From an uncultured Lachnospiraceae bacterium (GTDB taxonomy: Bacteria; Bacillota; Clostridia; Lachnospirales; Lachnospiraceae), in contig CAJLRL010000028.1 in assembly GCA_905209075.1 (NCBI GenBank), forward strand, positions 1-31,999: a DNA stretch of 31,999 bases, in the 5' to 3' direction. Under the pieces are notes generated by a model. It was not told where the DNA came from and searched no databases. It saw nothing but the letters and a program-made list of their open reading frames with translations. Below are positions 15,356 to 23,440 of the stretch, piece after piece. Within the stretch, counting starts at the first letter, position 1. Each line of letters opens with the position of its first letter. A program made the position numbers and the translations under genes.

Positions 15356-16693
15356 ATGGAAAAAAATGAAATAGATATGATAAATGGGCCGCTTGCCAGA
15401 AAGATTCTGGTCTATTCTGTGCCGCTTATGTTTTCTAATCTGTTACAGGTATTTTTTAACCTTACGGATGTGGCGGTGGTCGGAAAATTTGCGGGATCGC
15501 GTGCTCTTGGTTCAGTCGGTTCGACAACGATCATAATAACGCTTACTACGGGAATACTTCTTGGAATGGGAGGCGGTGTAAATGCAACAACTGCGCTATA
15601 TATAGGAGCCGATGATAATGAGCGTGTCCACCGAACGGTAAATACATCTGTACTTTTGTGCTTTGCAGCAGGGATCTTACTATTGTTGTCTGGGCTTATA
15701 TTTACAAGGCCGCTCCTTGGGGCGATGAATACAAAACCTGAACTGATAGATGGCGCAGCAACTTATCTTATGATATATCTGTGTGGTTCGCCTGCACTTG
15801 CCATATTTAATTTTGGAAACGGAGTGCTTAATGCGGTTGGAGATACAAAAAGACCGCTTATGTATCTTATGACTGCAGGAATTGTGAATATAATATTGAA
15901 TCTGTTTTTTGTTATAGTATGCAAAATGGGTGTGTCAGGTGTTGCACTGGCGAGTATAATCGCACAGTACCTTTCAGCCTTTCTTATAATAAGATGTCTT
16001 ATCGTGACAAAACAAAGCTACAGATTATCTTTTTCATCGGTCGGCTTTGATAAGGAGGCTGCCCTTGGGGTTTTGCGCATCGGAGTACCGGCAGCAGTGC
16101 AGTACTCACTTTTTGCGGTTGCCAATATATGTATACAGACTTCGATAAACCAGTTCAGCCATGTTGTAGTCGAGGGAAATTCGGCAGCAACGAATGCGGA
16201 TAGCTTTATTTATGATATGATGGCGGCGTTTTATACAGCTTGTACAAGCTTTATTGCGCAAAATCTTGGAGCGCATAAAAAGGCACGTATAATGAAGATA
16301 TATGGTATCACATTGCTGTATTCATTTTTGCTGGGGCTTATATCCGGATTATTTTTATATTTATTCCAGAATGGATTTTTATCATTGTTTACAAATGATG
16401 CGGATGTTATCGCATACGGAAAAGTCAGAATAGGTGTTATGGCATTTTGTTATTGTGTATCTGCATTTATGGATAATGCAGCAGCGGCGGCAAGAGGTCT
16501 TGGAAAAAGTATAATACCTACCATCATAGTCATAGTTGGATCTGTGGTATTCAGGATAGTATGGCTTCTCACGATATTTGCATATTTTAAGTCGCTGGAA
16601 TCACTGTATCTTGTGTATGTATGTTCATGGATCGTAACTGCCATAGCTGGAAATATTTATTATCTGTATCATTACAGGAAAATTCCGGGATAA
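15356..16693 (+). CDS. MATE-family multidrug/cation antiporter
   Basis: This 445-residue protein has about twelve membrane helices in two homologous bundles. The N-terminal signature is INGPLARKILVYSVPLMFSNLLQVFFNLTDVAVVGKFAG (residues 9-47), with the conserved Pro in YSVP and Asp in LTDVAVVG. The second half begins at about residue 238 with the matching RIGVPAAVQYSLFAVANI. MATE transporters export drugs or organic cations in exchange for Na+ or H+; this branch (DinF/NorM-like, Clostridia) is uncharacterised for substrate. I start at 15356, with an AAGGGGA site upstream and the promoter at 15287-15315. Probably monocistronic. Confidence 0.9.
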   Translation: MEKNEIDMINGPLARKILVYSVPLMFSNLLQVFFNLTDVAVVGKFAGSRALGSVGSTTIIITLTTGILLGMGGGVNATTALYIGADDNERVHRTVNTSVLLCFAAGILLLLSGLIFTRPLLGAMNTKPELIDGAATYLMIYLCGSPALAIFNFGNGVLNAVGDTKRPLMYLMTAGIVNIILNLFFVIVCKMGVSGVALASIIAQYLSAFLIIRCLIVTKQSYRLSFSSVGFDKEAALGVLRIGVPAAVQYSLFAVANICIQTSINQFSHVVVEGNSAATNADSFIYDMMAAFYTACTSFIAQNLGAHKKARIMKIYGITLLYSFLLGLISGLFLYLFQNGFLSLFTNDADVIAYGKVRIGVMAFCYCVSAFMDNAAAAARGLGKSIIPTIIVIVGSVVFRIVWLLTIFAYFKSLESLYLVYVCSWIVTAIAGNIYYLYHYRKIPG

Positions 16694-17008
16694 GAATGTC
16701 TATAAAAAGAGGAGGCCGACGCTTGTGGCTTGCGTCGGCTATATGAAAAAGATTAGTATGAGTATTTCGTTGTTTGTTGTTTATGATGTTAGTATACGAA
16801 TCAATTGTGAAAAGGGTGTGTTTTGAATTTCACAATTCTGTAAACAAAATATGAACAAATTATGCAGGACGAAAGTACCACATATGTGTTACATAAATCC
16901 TACAATTTTTTTACATAAAATAGTTCAATATTGTGCAGATTTAGTGTATAATCAAACATATGTGTATACGATCAATAAACAAAAATAAACAGGATAAAGA
17001 GGAGAATA
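16694..17008 (+). other. Intergenic region with two dyads and a weak promoter
   Basis: No gene is visible in this 315-base gap. GCCGACGC / GCGTCGGC (16715-16739) is a perfect 8-bp hairpin with a nine-base loop but no T-run; it may end or protect the MATE transcript. AATTGTGAAA / TTTCACAATT (16803-16837) is a perfect 10-bp inverted repeat with a 15-base loop. A -10 box TATAAT (16947-16952) with a poor -35 (TTCAAT at 16924) probably starts the glycosyltransferase mRNA. The motif GTATACGA occurs at 16792 and 16964. Confidence 0.55.
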
Positions 17009-18025
17009 ATGAAATTATTAAGTTTTGCAATTCCATGTTATAACTCAGAAAGTTATATGAAACATTGTATAGAGTCAATCCTTCCGGGAGGAGAGGATGT
17101 AGAAATAATAATAGTGGACGATGGATCTACAAAAGACTGCACAGCGGAAATCGCAGATGAATATGCCAAAAAATACCCTTCCATAGTAAAAGCAGTCCAT
17201 CAGGAAAATGGAGGACATGGTGAAGCTGTAAATACAGGTCTTAAAAATGCTACAGGACTTTATTTTAAAGTAGTAGACAGTGATGACTGGGTAGATATCG
17301 ATGCATACATGAAAATACTCGAAAAGCTCAGACAGTTTAAGGATGAAGGAAGCCAGATAGATATGGTGCTGGCGAACTATGTATATGAAAAGGAAGGTGC
17401 AAAGCACAAAAAGGTAATGCGCCAGACCGGATTTCCCAAGGACAGGATATTTACATGGAGTGACATAAAGCATTTCTATAAAGGACACTATATACTTATG
17501 CACTCTGTCATATATCGGACAGAGATGCTTAAAAAATGCAGGCTGCAGCTTCCAAAACACACATTTTATGTAGATAATATATACGTTTATAAACCATTGC
17601 CATATGTAAGGACTATATATTACATGGATGTCGATTTCTACAGATATTTTATCGGAAGGGATGATCAGTCTGTAAATGAAAAAGTGATGATCGGGCGTAT
17701 AGACCAGCAGATCCGTGTAAATAAAATCATGATTGATGATGTAGATCTAAAAAAGGTAAAAAACAGGATGTGCCGCAGATATATGTATAATTATCTGGAG
17801 ATAATAACGACAGTTACGACAATACTGTGCATAATATCAAACACACAGGAAAACCTTGAAAAAAAGAAAGAACTCTGGGAATATATCAGAGCATATGATG
17901 AGGAATTATATAAGAAACTTAGAACAGGAGTTATGGGAATTGTAATGAACCTTCCGGGAAGAAGCGGAAGAAAGATTGCAGTAGGAGCATATAAAATATC
18001 ACAGAAGGTAGTTGGATTTAACTAA
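17009..18025 (+). CDS. Family 2 glycosyltransferase
   Basis: The 338-residue protein has a GT-A fold at its N-terminus: FAIPCYNSESYMKHCIESIL, the nucleotide-binding VDDGS (Asp37, Asp38), ENGGHGEAVNTGL and the metal-binding VDSDDW (DXD-type, Asp90-Asp92/93). It should transfer a sugar from a nucleotide-sugar donor to a glycan or lipid acceptor at the inner face of the membrane. No membrane segment is evident, and residues 230-338 form a basic helical tail. The acceptor is unknown. It is not part of a polysaccharide cluster: its neighbours are a MATE exporter and nadA. A GAGGAG ribosome site precedes the start and a strong terminator follows at 18080. Confidence 0.88.
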   Translation: MKLLSFAIPCYNSESYMKHCIESILPGGEDVEIIIVDDGSTKDCTAEIADEYAKKYPSIVKAVHQENGGHGEAVNTGLKNATGLYFKVVDSDDWVDIDAYMKILEKLRQFKDEGSQIDMVLANYVYEKEGAKHKKVMRQTGFPKDRIFTWSDIKHFYKGHYILMHSVIYRTEMLKKCRLQLPKHTFYVDNIYVYKPLPYVRTIYYMDVDFYRYFIGRDDQSVNEKVMIGRIDQQIRVNKIMIDDVDLKKVKNRMCRRYMYNYLEIITTVTTILCIISNTQENLEKKKELWEYIRAYDEELYKKLRTGVMGIVMNLPGRSGRKIAVGAYKISQKVVGFN

Positions 18026-18079
18026 CCGGTATGTTGCCACAATATAATGTGGGAAGTTTAAGTAAATTATAACCAAAAA

Positions 18080-18117
18080 TAACAGGAGCCCGCGGAATTG
18101 CCGATGGGCTCCTGTTA
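18080..18117. terminator. Terminator hairpin between convergent glycosyltransferase and nadA
   Basis: TAACAGGAGCCC (18080-18091) pairs perfectly with GGGCTCCTGTTA (18106-18117) around a 14-base loop. The T-tract is short (TTATTT), but the 12-bp stem and its place between convergent genes support a terminator. Confidence 0.8.
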
Positions 18118-18146
18118 TTTATAAGTAAAGTACGTGCGTTTTTATT

Positions 18147-19067
18147 TTATTCACCAAGGGTAAGCATTGTATCAATGCATGCTTTGGCTTTAAGACGTGT
18201 ATCTTCATCGAGAGTGATCTCCTCACCGCCGGCTCCGCGCACACAATTGTATACATCCATAAGTGTTGTAAGCTTCATGTTATGACATACGCAATCCTTT
18301 GAAAGTGGGTAAAACTTTTTATCAGGGCATTCATACTGCAGGTGCTGCAAAATGCTGTTTTCAGTTCCGATGATAAATTCTTTGTCACTGCTTTCTTTGG
18401 CATAAGCCATGATACCTGTAGTACTTCCGATATAATCAGCTTCTTTTGAAACTTCCGGAAGACATTCCGGGTGTACAAGAAGTTTTGCATCCGGATGAGC
18501 CATCTTTGCCTGCATGACATTCATTGTTGACATTCTAAGGTGGGTAGGGCAGCCACCATGCACGAATTTAAAAGTTTTCTCAGGCACCTGGTCCTTTACC
18601 CATGCACCTAGGTTACAATCCGGTATAAAAAGGATTTTATCGTTGTCTATATTTTTAACTATTTTTACGGCAGATGATGATGTGACGCAGACATCACATA
18701 TTGTTTTAAGCTTTGAAGTTGTGTTTATGTAGGCAACAATCGTGTAATCCGGGTTATTTTCTTTAAGAGAAGAAAGAAGTTCTACATCGAGCTGCTCAGC
18801 CATAGGACATCCGGCACCGCTGTTTGAAAGATATACTGTCTTTTCAGGGGCAAGGATCTTTACAGTTTCTGCCATGAAACGTACACCGCACATCAGTACA
18901 TTTTTCTGAGGGGCTTTTGCTGCCTGCTTGCTAAGACCATACGAATCTCCGGTATAATCGGCAACTTCCAAAATATCATGACTCTGATATGCGTGTGCCA
19001 GAATACAGATATCATTTTCCTTCTTTAGACGGATGATCTCATCCTGTAATTGTCTTGTTGTGATCAT
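18147..19067 (-). CDS. nadA: Quinolinate synthase NadA
   Basis: The 306-residue cytoplasmic enzyme condenses iminoaspartate (from NadB) with dihydroxyacetone phosphate to quinolinate, using a [4Fe-4S] cluster. The expected cluster ligands are Cys87 (GAGCPMA), Cys173 (GGCPTH) and Cys261 (CVCHNMKL), matching the three ligands known from Thermotoga NadA. Other signatures are AHAYQSHDILEVADYTGDS, GVRFMAET and GSTTGIM. Length fits the short class. It is divergent from nadB-nadC-niaR and is probably under the same repressor. The ribosome site GAGG is about 11 bases from the ATG, a rather long spacing. A consensus promoter is at 19163-19191. Confidence 0.95.
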   Translation of the reverse strand: MITTRQLQDEIIRLKKENDICILAHAYQSHDILEVADYTGDSYGLSKQAAKAPQKNVLMCGVRFMAETVKILAPEKTVYLSNSGAGCPMAEQLDVELLSSLKENNPDYTIVAYINTTSKLKTICDVCVTSSSAVKIVKNIDNDKILFIPDCNLGAWVKDQVPEKTFKFVHGGCPTHLRMSTMNVMQAKMAHPDAKLLVHPECLPEVSKEADYIGSTTGIMAYAKESSDKEFIIGTENSILQHLQYECPDKKFYPLSKDCVCHNMKLTTLMDVYNCVRGAGGEEITLDEDTRLKAKACIDTMLTLGE

Positions 19068-19111
19068 AAAATATTTTACCTCATTTATTTTATTTCCTGA
19101 TTTACAAATTC

Positions 19112-19161
19112 CTAGTACAACCAGTACAGTTATTGGCAGAACATGATACTAGCTGTACTAG
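19112..19161 (-). promoter_or_regulatory. Inverted repeat in the nadA leader
   Basis: CTAGTACA (19112-19119) and TGTACTAG (19154-19161) are a perfect inverted repeat at the 5' end of the nadA transcript (start near 19156), with extra partial copies (CAGTACAG at 19122, ATACTAG at 19146). It could be a leader hairpin or a DNA site for a second regulator. Role unknown. Confidence 0.45.
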
Positions 19162-19162
19162 A

Positions 19163-19191
19163 ATTATAATTGGGTGTAAAACAGTTGTCAA
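19163..19191 (-). promoter_or_regulatory. Consensus promoter of nadA
   Basis: On the minus strand: TTGACA (19191-19186), exactly 17 bp, TATAAT (19168-19163). Both boxes match the consensus perfectly. Confidence 0.85.
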
Positions 19192-19227
19192 CACAAAAGT
19201 TTTACAAGTGTCTTGTCAGTTGTAAAG
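19175..19227. promoter_or_regulatory. Candidate NiaR operator region shared by nadA and nadB
   Basis: Between the divergent promoters lie TGTAAAAC (19175-19182), GTTTTACA (19199-19206), ACAAG-TGT-CTTGT (19204-19216, on the nadB -35), TTGTAAAG (19220-19227) and GTTG-T-CAAC (19184-19192, on the nadA -35). Read outward, both promoters carry a similar string of the form GTGT..TTG.CA..TGT. Another GTTTTACA is at 19255-19262. NiaR-type regulators repress NAD genes when nicotinate is present; assignment of these sites to NiaR is inferred from position and symmetry. Confidence 0.6.
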
Positions 19228-19241
19228 TTTGGTGTTATAAT
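19213..19241 (+). promoter_or_regulatory. Promoter of nadB-nadC-niaR
   Basis: TTGTCA (19213-19218), 17-bp spacer, TATAAT (19236-19241), about 36 bases before the nadB start. Confidence 0.82.
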
Positions 19242-19276
19242 ACGCCCAATACTTGTTTTACATCGGAGGTATGACT

Positions 19277-20623
19277 ATGAAAACAGATGTACTTATTGTT
19301 GGAAGTGGATGCTCAGGTCTGTACTGTGCACTCAATCTTCCAAGGAATATAGAAATTACGATCATCACGAAATCTGATCTTGAGAGCAATGATTCATATC
19401 TTGCCCAGGGTGGAATGTGCATGCTTAAGGAAGCTGCTGATTATGAAAGCTTTTTTGAGGACACGTTAAAAGCCGGACATTATGAAAATGATAGAAAATC
19501 TGTTGAAATAATGATAAAATCATCACCGGAGGTTGTTAAAGATCTGGTATCATTTGGTGCAGATTTTGAAAGGGAAGATGATGGAAGCCTTGCATATACA
19601 AGGGAGGGCGCCCATTCGAATAACCGTATAATTTTTCATGAGGATGTCACGGGAAAAGAAATCACAAGTACACTTTTACGGCAGGTAAAGAAGTTACCGA
19701 ATGTGACACTTCTTGAATATACGACAATGGTTGATATAATTGAGGAGGATAATGTATGCTATGGGGCAGTTATAAGGACTGCTGATGGCAATATTGATAT
19801 GATAACAGCTGCATATACTGTTATGGCATCTGGCGGAGTAGGAGGACTGTACAAGCATTCGACAAACTTCAGGCATCTTACAGGTGATGCTCTTGCTATT
19901 GCAGCAAAACATAATGTGGCTCTTAAAAATCCGGATTATGTACAGATACATCCGACCACATTTTATTCAGAAAAACCAGAGGATCGCAGCTTTCTCATAT
20001 CTGAGTCAGTAAGAGGTGAGGGAGCAAAGCTTTATGACAAAAATATGAACCGTTTCGTTGATGAGCTTCTGCCAAGAGATGTTCTTACAGGAAAAATAAG
20101 ACAGCAGATGGAAAAAGATAATACGGAATTTGTGTGGGAAGATCTGCGCACAATACCAAAAGAGGAACTTATACATCATTTTCCAAACATAATAGAACAT
20201 TGCAGAGAAATGGGGTATGATGTATTTAAGGAATGTATTCCGGTTGTTCCGGCACAGCATTATTTTATGGGCGGAATAAAAGTAAACCATCACAGCCGTA
20301 CATCGATGGACAATCTTTATGCAGTCGGGGAGGCTGCCTGCAACGGAGTACACGGCAAAAACCGTCTGGCAAGCAATTCATTGCTTGAAAGCCTTGTATT
20401 TGCAAGAAGAGCAGCAGGCCAGATGAAAGAAAATGGATTTTCGTATGATGAAAATAAAGCGGAAAAGCTTGCTGCAGCTGTTGATATAAACAGATATCTG
20501 GATGCAGATAAGCTTGATGAAGAATACAGGAAAATTGCCATAGCGGCGATCAATAAAGGAAAAAACGAACAAAGAAAGGAATTTTTATATGTACGACCAG
20601 GTAACGTTGGGATTAAATGTTGA
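19277..20623 (+). CDS. nadB: L-aspartate oxidase NadB (short form)
   Basis: This 448-residue flavoenzyme oxidises L-aspartate to iminoaspartate, the substrate of NadA. The FAD-binding motif is VGSGCSG (residues 8-14). Family signatures follow: DSYLAQGGM, TREGAHSNNRIIFHEDVTGKE, SGGVGGLYKHSTNF, the active-site region HPTTFY, RGEGAKLYDKNMNRFV, and GEAACNGVHGKNRLASNSLLES near the C-terminal side. The protein ends about 90 residues short of the 530-540-residue E. coli or B. subtilis enzymes; the C-terminal helical domain is largely missing, as in other clostridial NadB. I start at ATG 19277, with CGGAGGT six bases upstream; the TTG at 19253 is in the leader. The 3' end overlaps nadC by 35 bases. 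Confidence 0.93.
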   Translation: MKTDVLIVGSGCSGLYCALNLPRNIEITIITKSDLESNDSYLAQGGMCMLKEAADYESFFEDTLKAGHYENDRKSVEIMIKSSPEVVKDLVSFGADFEREDDGSLAYTREGAHSNNRIIFHEDVTGKEITSTLLRQVKKLPNVTLLEYTTMVDIIEEDNVCYGAVIRTADGNIDMITAAYTVMASGGVGGLYKHSTNFRHLTGDALAIAAKHNVALKNPDYVQIHPTTFYSEKPEDRSFLISESVRGEGAKLYDKNMNRFVDELLPRDVLTGKIRQQMEKDNTEFVWEDLRTIPKEELIHHFPNIIEHCREMGYDVFKECIPVVPAQHYFMGGIKVNHHSRTSMDNLYAVGEAACNGVHGKNRLASNSLLESLVFARRAAGQMKENGFSYDENKAEKLAAAVDINRYLDADKLDEEYRKIAIAAINKGKNEQRKEFLYVRPGNVGIKC

Positions 20624-21443
20624 TCCATTTATTTTAAGCGCATTAAAAGAAGATATTACAAGTGAGGATGTTTCTACAAACAGTGTTATGCCTCATCCAC
20701 AGGCAGGAGAGGTAGACTTAATATGTAAAGAAGATGGAATAATCTGCGGTCTTCAGGTTTTTGAGAGAGTATTTACTTTGCTTGATGCAGATACTAAGGT
20801 TGAATTCTATGTAAAAGATGGAGACAGGGTTTCTAATAAGCAGCTCATTGGAAAGGTTTATGGAGATGTAAGAGTACTTCTCTGCGGAGAGCGTACAGCA
20901 CTTAATTACCTTCAGAGAATGAGCGGAATTGCTACATATACAAGTCAGGTTGCAGAGCTTCTTGACGGAACGGGAATAAAGCTTCTCGATACGAGAAAAA
21001 CGACACCGAACAACAGAATATTTGAAAAATATGCCGTAAGGGTCGGAGGTGGAAATAACCACAGGTACAATCTTTCAGATGGTGTTCTTTTAAAGGATAA
21101 TCATATAGGCGCAGCAGGCGGAGTTAAAGAAGCGATAAATATGGCAAAAGAATATGCTCCGTTTGTCAGAAAGATTGAGGTTGAGGTAGAGAACTTTGAT
21201 ATGGTAAAAGATGCGGTTGAGGCAGGAGCAGACATAATCATGCTTGACAATATGCCGACAGAGCTTTTAAAGCAGTGTATAGATTACATAGATGGCAGAG
21301 CAGAGATTGAAGTATCAGGAAATGTCACAAAAGAAAATATCGAAAGGATAAATGGGCTGGGTGTAGACTATGTATCAAGTGGTGCACTGACTCATTCGGC
21401 TCCGATACTTGATCTATCACTCAAAAACTTACACACAGTATAG
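20589..21443 (+). CDS. nadC: Nicotinate-nucleotide pyrophosphorylase (carboxylating) NadC
   Basis: The 284-residue enzyme converts quinolinate and PRPP to nicotinate mononucleotide, CO2 and pyrophosphate, joining the NadA/NadB branch to NAD. Signatures: LKEDITSEDVSTNS (residues 18-31), GERTALNYLQRMSGIAT, LLDTRKTTPNNRIFEKYAVRVGGGNNHRYNLSD with the substrate-binding Arg, Lys and His residues, LLKDNHI, EVEVENF, and IMLDNMP. Length is normal. Its start lies within the nadB 3' end, with AAAGGA upstream, so translation is probably coupled. It is followed after 13 bases by niaR, completing an operon in which all de novo steps plus their repressor are together. Confidence 0.95.
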   Translation: MYDQVTLGLNVDPFILSALKEDITSEDVSTNSVMPHPQAGEVDLICKEDGIICGLQVFERVFTLLDADTKVEFYVKDGDRVSNKQLIGKVYGDVRVLLCGERTALNYLQRMSGIATYTSQVAELLDGTGIKLLDTRKTTPNNRIFEKYAVRVGGGNNHRYNLSDGVLLKDNHIGAAGGVKEAINMAKEYAPFVRKIEVEVENFDMVKDAVEAGADIIMLDNMPTELLKQCIDYIDGRAEIEVSGNVTKENIERINGLGVDYVSSGALTHSAPILDLSLKNLHTV

Positions 21444-21456
21444 GAAGGTATGGAAA

Positions 21457-22011
21457 ATGAACGGTGAAGAGAGAAGAAAAAAAATATTAAATATTCTGTC
21501 TTCGGCAAAATCACCTGTGGCAGGTGTGAAACTGGCGAAAGACTTAGACGTAAGCCGTCAGGTCATAGTTCAGGATATAGCATTGCTCAGAGCGAATGGA
21601 ACCGCGATTTTTTCTACAAATAGAGGATATCTAATACAGGAAAGTAAAGAATTTTCGAGAGTTTTGAAAGTGGTTCATTCAGATGATGAAGTGGAAGAGG
21701 AATTATCTACGATAGTAGACGCCGGAGGGCATGTCAGGGATGTGTTCGTATATCATAAGGTTTACGGTGTTCTTCGGGCAGATATGAATATAAAATCAAG
21801 GCGTGACATTAAAAATTATCTTGAGGAGATCAGCTCAGGAAAATCGAGTCTTCTCAAAAATGTAACATCGGGGTATCATTATCACACGATACTTGCTGAC
21901 AGTGAAGATATATTGGATGCTATCCAGGATGAGTTACAGCAGAAAGGATTTCTTGCCAAATTGCAGGACTATGAGCCGGTTGATTTCTGGGGCCAAGAAG
22001 AAAAAAGTTAG
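21457..22011 (+). CDS. niaR: NiaR-type nicotinate-responsive repressor (HTH-3H)
   Basis: The 184-residue protein has an N-terminal winged helix-turn-helix (about residues 5-60, with LAKDLDVSRQVIVQDIALLRANG) and a C-terminal 3H domain (about 70-175). His74, Glu82, His141 and His143 have the same spacing as the metal-binding residues described for Thermotoga TM1602, a NiaR protein. Nicotinic acid is the expected co-repressor. The ATG at 21457 has GGAAGG upstream; the longer frame from 21409 runs inside nadC. As the last gene of nadB-nadC-niaR it should repress its own operon and nadA from the region 19175-19227. A long hairpin follows at 22021. Confidence 0.9.
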   Translation: MNGEERRKKILNILSSAKSPVAGVKLAKDLDVSRQVIVQDIALLRANGTAIFSTNRGYLIQESKEFSRVLKVVHSDDEVEEELSTIVDAGGHVRDVFVYHKVYGVLRADMNIKSRRDIKNYLEEISSGKSSLLKNVTSGYHYHTILADSEDILDAIQDELQQKGFLAKLQDYEPVDFWGQEEKS

Positions 22012-22020
22012 ATAGATTAC

Positions 22021-22067
22021 AAATCAGGCAGGATGGAAAATTAATTATTTTCTATCCTGCCTGATTT
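22021..22067 (+). terminator. 20-bp hairpin after niaR
   Basis: Positions 22021-22040 pair with 22048-22067 over 20 bases with one G-U pair and a seven-base loop. The stem core is CAGGCAGGAT. No T-run follows, but the closing base pairs are A/T-rich. It probably ends or stabilises the nad operon mRNA. Confidence 0.7.
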
Positions 22068-22092
22068 ACAAATAGGAATAAAGTGTTAAAAT
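22065..22092 (+). promoter_or_regulatory. Promoter of the ROK regulator gene
   Basis: TTTACA (22065-22070), 16-bp spacer, TAAAAT (22087-22092). Transcription would start near 22099, downstream of the GTG at 22083, which argues for translation from TTG 22134. Confidence 0.6.
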
Positions 22093-22133
22093 GCTTTTGT
22101 AAAGTATTTTATAAAAGGAAAAGGAATATAGTA

Positions 22134-23240
22134 TTGAAAAAGGAGAAACGTAATTCAACAAAATCAAAGATAATCAATTATATACTAAACAATAGTGTTA
22201 CATCGAAGGCTGAACTGGCAGGTGAACTGGGCTTAAGCATGCCTACAGTCATCAACAATGTAAACGAACTTATTTCACAAAATATTGTAGTGGAGATGGG
22301 AGAGTATGAGTCCACAGGTGGGCGAAAAGCTAAAAGTATAGGTATAAACAAAAATTATTTACATGCCATGGGAATAGTTATTACTGCTAATCATCTGGAA
22401 ATGGTGCTTGTTAATATTGGGTATGAGATTGAGAAAATAAAGAGAGTCAGACTTCGTTTTTCAACAGATCTTGCATATTGTGGTAAAATAAAAAGCTGTG
22501 TTGAGGATTTTTTGCAAGAGTGTGAAGGTATTAAAAATTCGGATTTACTTGGAATAGGAATATCAATTCCTGGAATTATCAATCAGAAAGAGCATATTGT
22601 TCTGAAATCACATGCACTTCAGATAGAAAATTATAGTCTGCGTTTTTTAGAGAACGAATTTGATGTACCATTATATTTTGAAAATGATGCAAATGCAGCA
22701 ATGCTTGCTGAAAATCCACAGCATTATAGTGATGCAATATATCTTTCACTAAATCATACACTTGGTGGAGCATTTTGCATTGCTGGAAAATTATTTCGTG
22801 GAAAAAATCAAAAGTCGGGTGAATTTGGACATATGATTTTAGTTCCGGGCGGCAGGAGATGTTATTGTGGTAAATCCGGTTGTGCGGATGCATATTGTGC
22901 TGCAAGTGTACTTACAAATGATAATGAAATTTCATTGGACGAATTTACGGAAAAATTACAGAAAAATGATAAGGAAGCGATGAAAAAGTGGGATGACTAT
23001 CTTGACTATCTTGCTATATTGATCTCTAATCTCAGGATGGCATATGATATGGATATAATACTGGGCGGAGAAGTAGATGGTATTTTGCCGGATTACATGA
23101 TCAAACTGGGAGAAAAAGTAATGGAATACAACAAATTTGAACATGATGTATCATATTTAAAAAACTGTTCATATAAGAAAGAGGCATCAGCTGTAGGTGT
23201 GGCAAAACACTTCTTTTATGAATATATGATGCAGTTGTAA
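22134..23240 (+). CDS. ROK-family transcriptional regulator (NagC/XylR type)
   Basis: The 368-residue protein has a winged helix-turn-helix (about residues 5-60, SKAELAGELGLSMPTVINNVNELIS) followed by a ROK sugar-kinase-like domain. Seen there are GIGISIPGII, FENDANAAMLAE, the GEFGHM helix and the zinc-binding CYCGKSGCADAYC, in which the usual Glu after the third Cys is Asp. DNA-binding ROK proteins sense a sugar or sugar phosphate and usually repress neighbouring catabolic genes. Here the next operon encodes a polyol dehydrogenase, a symporter and a kinase. The TTG at 22134 is preferred over GTG 22083 because AAAAGGA is about eight bases upstream and the likely promoter overlaps the longer version. 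The likely operators are at 23575-23612. Confidence 0.85.
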   Translation: MKKEKRNSTKSKIINYILNNSVTSKAELAGELGLSMPTVINNVNELISQNIVVEMGEYESTGGRKAKSIGINKNYLHAMGIVITANHLEMVLVNIGYEIEKIKRVRLRFSTDLAYCGKIKSCVEDFLQECEGIKNSDLLGIGISIPGIINQKEHIVLKSHALQIENYSLRFLENEFDVPLYFENDANAAMLAENPQHYSDAIYLSLNHTLGGAFCIAGKLFRGKNQKSGEFGHMILVPGGRRCYCGKSGCADAYCAASVLTNDNEISLDEFTEKLQKNDKEAMKKWDDYLDYLAILISNLRMAYDMDIILGGEVDGILPDYMIKLGEKVMEYNKFEHDVSYLKNCSYKKEASAVGVAKHFFYEYMMQL

Positions 23241-23271
23241 ACTGGTATTTAAATATATATAATTTAGTTAT

Positions 23272-23433
23272 AGTATAGCGTTTTTAAATTAACTAAACCA
23301 TATTACTTGCATATTTTCCCGATAGCACATGCCAAAAATCCTCAGCGTAGCCTACTACGCCTACGTTTTTTGACATGCACTTTCTGAAAAATATTCTGCG
23401 TAAATGGTTCAGTTATTTAGAAAACGTTATACT
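23272..23433. repeat. 162-bp imperfect palindrome (long foldback element)
   Basis: The outer arms (about 23272-23301 and 23404-23433) pair at roughly 25 of 30 positions. Pairing continues imperfectly inward to a central GCGTAG-CCTA-CTACGC (near 23345-23361). It lies between the ROK stop (23240) and the terminator at 23441. It contains no coding frame of note. Length, ATATTTTC box at about 41 bases from the centre and an AAAAAT box match the palindrome at 28729-28889. The gap 23241-23655 otherwise holds the terminator, an 8-bp dyad TGCACAAA/TTTGTGCA (23492-23521), a promoter and an operator. Confidence 0.75.
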
Positions 23434-23440
23434 GGAAAAG

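Noticed and set aside
17075..17560. 161-codon minus-strand frame inside the glycosyltransferase gene
   Set aside because: It is antisense to conserved GT-A motifs, and its translation is Tyr/Phe/Cys-rich without domain resemblance.
19112..19161. NAD-responsive riboswitch in the nadA leader
   Set aside because: The dyad is too simple and shows none of the conserved loops of the NAD riboswitch classes I know; control by the NiaR-type repressor is the better explanation.
23272..23433. Insertion sequence
   Set aside because: There is no transposase frame and the element is only 162 bp; a foldback or MITE-like element is possible, but an IS is not supported.
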